Below, in pieces: positions 56,793 through 64,000 of a stretch of DNA of 64,000 nucleotides. A program made the position numbers and the translations under genes. Origin of the DNA: Tenrec ecaudatus (Eukaryota; Chordata; Mammalia; Afrosoricida; Tenrecidae). The stretch lies in NCBI RefSeq assembly GCF_050624435.1, contig NC_134540.1:107289739-107353738 (forward strand). The letters are read 5' to 3'. Under the pieces are notes generated by a model. That model saw only the letters and a program-made list of their open reading frames with translations. It was not told the DNA's origin and made no database searches. Position 1 is the first letter of the stretch. Every line of letters begins with the position of its first letter.

Positions 56793-57570
56793 AAGGAGCC
56801 CTGGTGGCACGCTGGTTATGCATTGGGTTGCTACCTGCAAGGTGACTGTGGAAACCTAACAGTGAGGGAAATATGACCAAGACTATCTTCCCTAACTTAT
56901 AACAGAGGGACTCTGGAAAGCTAAATCAGAGATAAAGTCCAAGCACATTATTCTGCTTTAAACATCACCCCCATAGATTCTCCCCTACATGATTAATTCT
57001 GTCTCACTATAGAAGCAGACATTCCCTGATTATCTCCTCCCACTACTGCGCCCATCCTCCCCAACTCCCCTCCTTACTGTCTTCCCACAATGCAGGTATT
57101 GGGTTTCTTTACCTGTGAGCTCAGGGACTTTACTGTGATTACCACCCACCTTGTGACGTATGTAACTCCTGAATATGCATGACTAATGGCTACCTATAAA
57201 AGTCCCAAAACCAGTAGAGACGTCCTATCCCCTTCCGTCTCCTACCTACACATGGGCCACCAAGAGTGGCTGAGGTGAGCATGCTACCATGAAATGTGTC
57301 TGACTCCTTTATTTGATCTTCGCTCCTACTTTCTATGACTTTACTATGATCTCTATATATTAATTATCGCTGTATAATTGCGCCTACGGTCCACCCCCCA
57401 CAATTGTCAAGAGGTTGGTTACTCTGACAGGTCAAAGTTCAAAAACACCAGCAGCTCAGTGGGATACAGATAGGGCTTTATAGTCTTGGAAATTTTAAGT
57501 CAGGGGCTGTTCTACCCCAACCTGTAGTCACTGTAGAAACTGTAGTTTCTAGTTTTCGGTTTATGCCTTG
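56793..57570 (+). repeat. AfroSINE split by an LTR-like element
   Basis: The head is 56795-56848 ('aggagccctggtggcacgctggttatgcattgggttgc'). The body resumes at about 57430 ('ggtcaaagttcaaaaacaccagcagctc') after the inserted block. Confidence 0.65.
56848..57405 (+). mobile_element. Probable solo LTR
   Basis: About 550 bp starting TGTGG and ending ACA, with a TATA box ('cctataaaagtccc', about 57193-57206). Downstream is a leader-like region; no coding sequence. It lies inside an AfroSINE. No clear short target duplication was found, so the boundaries are approximate. Confidence 0.5.
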
Positions 57571-57571
57571 T

Positions 57572-57725
57572 TAGGAACCCTGGTTGCATAATGGTTACTG
57601 CTCCCTGGGAGAAAGATGAAGTTTTCTACTCCCATAAAGAGTTAGTCTCAGATACCCCTAGGGGCAGTTCTACCCTGTTCTATAGGGTCATTACAAGTCA
57701 GAATCGACTTGAACGGAGTTAAGTG
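57572..57725 (+). repeat. AfroSINE, shortened
   Basis: 'ggaaccctggttgcataatggtta' head joined directly to the middle ('ctgctccctgggagaaagatgaagttttctactcccataaagagtta'), with a good 3' part ('agtcagaatcgacttgaacgg'). Confidence 0.8.
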
Positions 57726-58090
57726 TGCCTTATTAAGAAGAGAAACAGTTGTAAAAACATTATTTTTATTTTTTACTTCATGGTCTAAAATAGAGCTTAT
57801 AAATTTAGCATTATCTTGATCTGAGTTTTCCGACATGTATATTCTGTTACCTAGTTAAAATGATTTCCTCAGAATTTCCAAGTTTCTTAAAATTAAATGA
57901 AATCAAGAAATATTTCTTATTCAAAGAAATGTGTGTGTGTATAAAGAAAAGGAACCTATTTCCTCTTTTCTCTGCTCCTAAAGTTTAACAACTAACTTTA
58001 AGCTCTTCACCAAGGTATCTGAAGTATCATTTAATAAAATGTGAAATAGTACAAATTCTGAAAATCTATTTCAAGTAGAAAATATAGTAA

Positions 58091-58193
58091 CTTATAAACC
58101 ATATTATGGTTACCAATAAATCTGAGTAATTAACTACCATGACTTATTTTTAAATTTCTTTGAATGGCTCAAAATTGTGACTCAGAGATGATG
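58091..58193. repeat. Left copy of a ~103-bp direct repeat flanking an L1
   Basis: Nearly identical to 59290-59393: a run of some 85 bases is the same, with about three substitutions and one single-base indel overall. The L1 3'UTR at 58194-59280 lies between the copies. Confidence 0.9.
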
Positions 58194-59280
58194 CATAAGC
58201 AAATGTGGTAAAGAAAGCTAATGGTGCCCGGCTATCAAAAGACATAGCATCTAGGGTCTTGAAAGCTTGAAGATAAACAAGTGGCCATCTAGCTGAGAAG
58301 CATCAAAGCCCACAAGGAAGAAGCAAACGAGCCTGTCTGACCACAAGGTGCAGAAGGGACCAGTTATCAGATATCAAAGAGCTAAAAACCCTATCAGTGG
58401 GTGCCCACCTCCCTGATACGATCAATGAAGCCAAAGGTGTGCATAAGCAAATGTGGTGAAGAAAACAGATGGTGCCCAGCTATCAAAAGATATAGCGTCT
58501 GGGGTCTTAAAGGCTCGAAGATAAACAAGTGGCCATCTAGCTAAGAAGCAACAAAGCCCACATGGAAGAAACACACCAGCCTGTGTGACCACGAGCTGTC
58601 GAAGGGATTAGGTATCAAGCATCAAGGAACAAAAAATCATATCATTGAAAATGTGGGTGAGTGCAGAGTGGAGACTCAAAGCCCAATGGTAGCCAACCGG
58701 ACACCCCTTACTGAAGGGTTGTGGGGAGGAGATGAACCAGGAAGGGTGAAGGGTAGCAACGATGAAACATATAACTTTCCTCTAGTTCTTAAATACTTCC
58801 TCCCCCCCACCACTATCATGATCCCAATACTACCTTGCAAATCTGGCTAAACCAGAGGATGTACATTGGTACAGATAGCAACTGGAAATACAGGGAATGC
58901 AGGACAGATGACTCCTCCAGAACCAGTGATGAGAGTGGCGATGCCTGGAGGGTGGAGAGAATGTGGGGTAGAAAGGGGAAACTGATTATAGGAATCTACA
59001 TACAGCCTCCTCCCTGGGTGAGGGACAGCAGAGAAGAGGGCAGGGGGAGACATCAGACAGTATAATAGGTCAAAATAATAATAACTTATGAATTATGAAG
59101 GGTTCATGAGGTAGGGGGGAGTAGGGAGGGAGGGAGAAAATGAGCAGCAGATATTAGGGGCTCAAGTAGAAGCCAAATGTTTTGAGATGATGGCAACAAA
59201 TGTACATATGTTCTTGACACAATGGATGGATGTATGGATTGTGATAATAGCACGAGCCCCCAATTAAATATTTAAAAAAT
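58194..59280 (+). mobile_element. L1 3'UTR insertion, two internal units
   Basis: Two ~230-bp units (about 58194-58445 and 58446-58650), then the conserved 3'UTR down to a short 'caattaaatatttaaaaaa' tail. It is flanked by an unusually long direct repeat (58091-58193, 59290-59393). Confidence 0.85.
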
Positions 59281-59289
59281 ATATACTAA

Positions 59290-59393
59290 TTTATAAACCA
59301 TAAGATGGTTACCAATAAATCTGAGTAATTAACTACCATGACTTATTTTTAAATTTCTTTGAATGGCTCAAAATTGTGACTCAGGAGATGATG
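59290..59393. repeat. Right copy of the ~103-bp direct repeat
   Basis: See 58091-58193. It begins 'tttataaaccataagatgg' and ends 'gactcaggagatgatg'. Confidence 0.9.
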
Positions 59394-59945
59394 ATAGGAA
59401 TTGGCTGTAAATTATCTCCTAAATAGAAAACTTACTGAAAGGCAATAGCATTATTCTTGTTCTAAACGGAATTAAATTAACACCAAAGTTGAATATGGAG
59501 GAGGCTAAATTGTCATTCTAAAGGGAATGGGTACGTTGGTAGATAACCAAACATGCAAACAAACCAAAGTATAACACCAAAGCAGCAGTAATGTTTATAG
59601 CAATATTGAAGAGATCACGAGTAATACTTACGATGTAATTTTTTGTTGGGGTAAGTAGGGGGTCTTTTTATTATGGTCTTCATTTATTGTAATTAAATCT
59701 ATGAAAAAGACAAGAATGAAGTCTTAAAATTTGATGACATTATGTAAGTTATAACATTTTGAACTGCGGTTGACAACCATTGTTTTTTGATCCCACATAG
59801 CATGGACCAGATTATAAACATCCATGAAATACTTATATATATATATATATATATATATATTGGTTCAAAAACATTATTTTAATGAACTTTTCTATTAATT
59901 ACTTTAAATTTAAATAAAAAGTGTAACTAACATGTCCAATTTGCA
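59394..59945. other. No feature apart from a (TA)n run
   Basis: Contains (TA)n at about 59834-59860. The rest is unassigned. Confidence 0.4.
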
Positions 59946-59949
59946 GCAA

Positions 59950-60165
59950 TGGCACCAAAAACTAAACACTGCCATTGAGTCAATTCTAACTCTTAGCAAC
60001 CCCTAGTATAGGAGAGGGTTTAATTATCTTTGTGGGTTTCTGAGATTGTAATTCTTTATGGGAGTAGAAAGTGCCATCTTTCTCTAGAGAAGGGGCTGGT
60101 GGTTTTGAATAGCCATCTTGCAGTTAATAGACGCCAATGTGCAACCCACTATGCTACCAAGGCAA
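59950..60165 (-). repeat. AfroSINE, near full length
   Basis: Reverse orientation from 'cactgccattgagtcaattctaactc' to 'cactatgctaccaaggc'. Confidence 0.85.
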
Positions 60166-60364
60166 AATACACACGAAAGGTTGTCACTTTCTGTCAATTA
60201 TAGTGATGGGCTCTGACTGATTTGAACTTGTAAGGCATGATCCCATAGTATTTGTAAAAACAGAGCTAAAAGTCTTGTATATGTGCATATAAGTATCAGT
60301 ATGTGTTCAAAAGATTTAAAAACAAAAAGAACCCACCATTGCAATGATCAACACATAACTCCAG

Positions 60365-61135
60365 CCCCCCAATTAAGGGGGACAAACAACAGAAACCGTG
60401 GGGGAAGGGAATCAGCGATGGGCGTAAAATATGAAAATAATAATTTATAATGTTAGACTTGGGAAGGGAACGCTAGCTCACCTTGGGTGCACGGAAGAAT
60501 CACGACCAGCTGAGATGCAAAAACAGCAAAAAGAGTTTATTTTCTAGCTCGAGTTAAGGCTTTCTTCCCTCTGCTACCCAGCGCAGCGGGGACCCAGCGT
60601 CCAAAGGCAATCGGCCCCGAATGCTTTGGTAGCCTAGCTTTTATAGGCTTAGGGAGTGGGGGACATTGCCCCACAAGCCCATTGAAGGGGATTCTGCTGC
60701 CAGCAAAGTCCAGCGGTGGTTGGTGAGTAGGTTCGCGTGTGCTTCCGTGATTGGTCAGTCAATGGCGGGCTGTCGCTCAAATTCTGTTGGTTGAGGTGTC
60801 ATCAGGTGATGTGTCCCATTGGATAGGTTGGATCAGGCGTTGTCAGGCGATGTGTTGCATCAGTACCCAGGATCCTGAAACCGAAATTTAGGCCTACCTC
60901 AGACTGGTTTTTATACTGCCTGTTTTGACTTTAACTCTGCCGATTCTAGCAGTTGTACACCAGTGCCTCACAATAATTTATCAAGGGGTCATGAGGGTGT
61001 AAGTGGGGGAGAGGGAAAAAAGAGGAGCTGATACCAAGGGCTCAAATAGAAAGTAAATGTTTAGAAAATAATGAGGGCAATATATGTACAAATATGCTGG
61101 ATACAAAGAGCTTCCAATAAAATGATCTTAAAAAA
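60365..61135 (+). mobile_element. L1 3' end interrupted by a solo LTR
   Basis: L1 tail sequence at 60365-60450 and 60973-61135, ending in AATAAAATGATC and an A-run. The two parts join in register across the LTR. Confidence 0.8.
60451..60972 (-). mobile_element. Solo LTR of an endogenous retrovirus, class I-like
   Basis: A 522-bp non-coding block that on the minus strand starts TGTGAGG and ends CTAACA. It has a TATA box ('cctataaaagc', about 60639-60649) and, about 100 bases further on, a polyadenylation signal ('aaaataaactc'). It is flanked by the 4-bp duplication ataa (60447-60450, 60973-60976). Only one LTR remains and no viral gene is present, so this is a recombined relic. The layout resembles gammaretrovirus-like LTRs. 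Confidence 0.8.
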
Positions 61136-61139
61136 AAAA

Positions 61140-61850
61140 GGCAAAGGAAGTGAAGCATCTTCTTTAGCAAGTGCTCAGAATTTCCCTTTCCTCCCTACAT
61201 CATCCATCCTCCCTTCCTGGTTGATAGAGGGCATGGGAACCAACCTACTGGTACTACACTCAAAACCATGGTTTCATATTGATATCATCTGAAGAGTTCT
61301 AAAAAAATAGTAATTTGGGGGCTCCACCCAAGATATGATTTGATTAGACTGGGATGCCTGCCTTATATACATTTCTGTGCAGCTTGCACGTGCACTTTTT
61401 ATAAATTAGTGGATTTAGTATATTCACAGATAAGTCAATTATCACTTCACAAAGAAACCCTATACATTTGGGCACCAACCCCTTACCTTTTTGTCACCCC
61501 CTGAAGACAACTACTTACAGAACAAAGCCTTTCTACAACTACCTTACAATTCCAGATTTAAGAGAAATTCAAGGTCTACTTCAAACATCAAGTGATATAC
61601 CTCTCTTCAAACACAAATTTACCCAATTACTATTGAAAACCTAAAAATTCATATATTACTCAATTAGAATAATCAGAATATGTCATAAATCTTAAGATTA
61701 AATAGAAATGTCTAAAACGAATTCACTATGGTACTGTGGCAAATAAAATAAAATATAGTTGGCAACCCACCTGACTTTTAAAGAGTAAATTAAATAATGC
61801 TTAAAAGGAATTTGTTTCCATGATCTTCTGTTTACAAGAGTTAAAAGCAA
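61140..61850. other. No feature recognised
   Basis: Unassigned AT-rich sequence. Confidence 0.35.
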
Positions 61851-61854
61851 CAAA

Positions 61855-61909
61855 AATCATAACCACTGCCATTGAATCGATTCTGACTCATAGCAACCCT
61901 ATAGACCTG
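61855..61909 (-). repeat. AfroSINE 3' fragment
   Basis: 'ccactgccattgaatcgattctgactcatagcaaccctatag', cut off by the SPIN element that follows. Confidence 0.7.
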
Positions 61910-61910
61910 C

Positions 61911-62080
61911 AGTGGTTCTCAAACTTCTTAATGCCACGACCCTTTAACACAGGTTCCTCATGCTGTGGTGACCCCCCAACCATAAAATTATTTTCATTGC
62001 TACTTCCTAACTATAATTTTACTACTGTTATGAATCAGGCGACCCTGTGAAAGCGTCATTCAACCCACAGGTTGGAAACC
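61911..62080 (-). mobile_element. SPIN-type hAT
   Basis: 'cagtggttctcaaacttcttaatgcc' left, 'gtggtgaccccccaaccataaaattattttcattgctacttcctaac' interior, 'caacccacaggttggaaaccac' right, in reverse orientation. Confidence 0.8.
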
Positions 62081-62184
62081 ACATTTTCCTCCCAAATTTT
62101 TAAGAGTTGCTGGGATTACAGGCCAGGGAACATATTATAGATCATCTTAAAAAGTGAATGAATAAAATATCCAACCAACTTAAA

Positions 62185-62480
62185 AACCAAACTAAACCTA
62201 CTGCCACTGATTCTAAACGCATAGCAACTCTATAGAATAAAGTAGAACCACTCCTTAAGGAGTTCCCAAGACTGTAAATCTTTATAACAGATGCTTTTTC
62301 TGCAAGAGCATTTGTTGTTTTTGCGTGTGTGTGCTTTTGAGTAGGTTGTGTGCAAGCAGAACGGATTACTGCCCAGTCCTGCGCCATCCTCAGAATTGTT
62401 CCTATGTAGGGCATCCGGTAGACTTAAACCACCACCTTTGTGACTAACAGCCCAATGCCTAACTCATTGCACCACGAAGT
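62185..62480 (-). repeat. AfroSINE with inserted or fused RTE-like segment
   Basis: Reverse SINE ends are visible ('ctactgccactgattctaaacgcatagcaac' and 'taactcattgcaccacgaag'). The stretch 62310-62410 ('gattactgcccagtcctgcgccatcctcagaattgtt') belongs to the RTE 3' family. The copy is therefore composite. Confidence 0.6.
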
Positions 62481-62612
62481 CTACTGAAGCAATTTAAGCT
62501 GGTTAGCCTGAGTTTGATTTCGGTGGGCTACGACTATACAGTTAGTTGCAGTTCCCATACCAGTTAGTCTATGTCTGATCAAAATTTGTGAAAATCAAAA
62601 GTATATCGTACG

Positions 62613-62805
62613 TGCCACGGTGGCATAGTGGGCTATCTATTGGGTTGCTAGCTGCAAGTCTAGCAATTTAAAAGCAACAGCTGCTCGATGGAGTAAGATG
62701 AAGCTTTCTACTCAAACAGTTAACAGTCTTGGAAAGCTAACGGGGCAGTTCTACCATGTTGTACAGGGCTGCTCTGTGTCAGAATTGACACAATGGCAAT
62801 GAATA
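62613..62805 (+). repeat. AfroSINE, full length
   Basis: 'cgtgccacggtggcatagtgggctatctattgggttgctagctgcaag' through 'cagaattgacacaatggcaatg'. Confidence 0.85.
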
Positions 62806-63149
62806 TAATGCTTATGTGCTTACTTTGAGTCACAATAGAAAAACTTTTAAAAAATGCCCGTTTTTAATGGAGCATGTGTTTATCTTAAATAGCACATCTT
62901 TACTTTTCATTTATTAAAAATGGTATCACATCTAATAAATTACTATATAAATCCTGCAAGAGACATCCACGATAAATATAGCTCATTTTAATGGCTGAAT
63001 CACATATATATTTCATCATCACAATTTGCCATTCTCCTGTTGCTTAATATCTCACTTAAAATTTTTTTAAAAAGACTATTCTGCATCGAAGAATGCAATT
63101 GTTGTATTCCAGCCTATGCATATCATCAACACTACTCAAAACTAAAATA

Positions 63150-63292
63150 CCAACTCACTGCAATCCAGTAAATTCTGACTCGAGGTAATGACCCTAACTC
63201 TAGAGCAGCGTAGGACTGCCCCTGTGGGTTTCTGAGACTTGTCACTTGTAGCCCAACTCTAACTCACTTCACCACCAGGGCTTCTTCCTTGG
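63150..63292 (-). repeat. AfroSINE, internally deleted
   Basis: Reverse orientation from 'ctcactgcaatccagtaaattctgactc' to 'cttcaccaccagggcttc', missing most of the middle. Confidence 0.75.
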
Positions 63293-64000
63293 GATGCTGT
63301 AAAATGATCCCACACACAGTACAAGAACAGTTCTCTTACTAGATTCACTCCAATAAGTAAAATACACATAATTTTCTTCACAGAATTTACCCATAATACA
63401 CACCTACTATGGTTAGAAATGATACGATTCCTAATTAGATCTTGGAAGGGGAGGCAACAATAAACTATCGCAGCAACAGAAAAGGTAATGATAATTGGGT
63501 GAAGAAGCCTCTCTCATTTATTTTGGGCAGTGCTTCTCATATGTGGCGTTTCTTAAAACAAAACAGAAAAGCAAGCTTCTAAAGCCCCAACAGTCTGATT
63601 CAGTAGGTTTGGAAAACTGCTTTTAAAATAAGCATTTTATGTTATTCTGGTTCATGTGGTTGGTTCACACATTTTATATATTCATTAATAGTACAACAGC
63701 GAATGCTTTTAATTCAAAAGATTATAAAATTAATTATTTGGCTAAGATTAGGTAACAATAATATATCTGTTACATTAGATCAACATAATTTAAAAATCCT
63801 AGCATTTGCACCAAAAGGAAATTTTTCTATGTATTAACAAGCTGTGGATGCATTTTGTCAGGTCAGATAACTAAAACATAGAGTATCAGAAAATCATTTT
63901 GTAATATCACTAGGGAACTAATATGTTGAGCTTACTGTGATTTGAAAATGAAAAACTTAACAGTAGAAGTGACTGGGGATGATTTTCATGACAACCACAA
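63293..64000. other. No feature recognised
   Basis: AT-rich unassigned sequence to the window end. Confidence 0.35.

Noticed and set aside
1-64000. CRISPR array, prokaryotic operon or phage system
   Set aside because: The sequence is plainly mammalian; no spaced identical repeats or prokaryotic gene layout exist.

Overview
This is vertebrate (placental mammal) nuclear DNA: intron-rich, gene-poor and packed with retrotransposons and DNA transposons. It is the TRIM13 / KCNRG / miR-15a-miR-16-1 neighbourhood, which in human lies at 13q14. The species is inferred. tRNA-derived AfroSINEs are scattered throughout, which points to Afrotheria. Several non-autonomous SPIN-type hAT elements are also present, and the only afrotherian lineage I know to carry SPIN is the tenrecs. 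The lesser hedgehog tenrec or a close relative is therefore the best guess.

Layout. 1-4.4 kb: L1 relics (3'UTRs and part of ORF2). About 5-6 kb: a CpG island with GC boxes, the likely TRIM13 promoter and first exon, followed by a candidate small exon at 6.12-6.22 kb. 6.2-20 kb: the TRIM13 intron, full of AfroSINEs, a SPIN element, a second hAT, two MITE/Tigger-like elements and LTR-like repeats. 20.0-21.2 kb: the TRIM13 coding sequence, an intact RING/B-box E3 ligase encoded in one exon. 22.76-23.25 kb: remains of KCNRG exon 1, broken by stops, frameshifts and a deletion and directly abutted by an AfroSINE; a probable exon 2 remnant lies at 29.1 kb. 23-49 kb: mostly repeats, with a U2 snRNA fragment, an RPS3A processed pseudogene, mariner relics and many L1 3' ends. 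49.19-49.33 kb: a U1 snRNA pseudogene. 49.51-49.74 kb: the miR-16-1 and miR-15a hairpins on the minus strand. 50-64 kb: more L1, AfroSINE, RTE, hAT and mariner copies and a solo ERV LTR.

Functional content. TRIM13 is transcribed on the plus strand. The two microRNAs are on the minus strand, as expected if they lie in an intron of the non-coding DLEU2 transcript, which in human runs antisense across this locus; I could not recognise DLEU2 exons. The main new-looking observation is that KCNRG, normally just downstream of TRIM13, appears to be a unitary pseudogene here while TRIM13 and both miRNAs are preserved. Secondary points are an L1 subfamily with a duplicated 3' tail (two insertions, each with its own target-site duplication), a roughly 100-bp target duplication around another L1, and a one-base change near the 3' end of mature miR-16. 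Most of the other short open frames are chance or transposon-derived.
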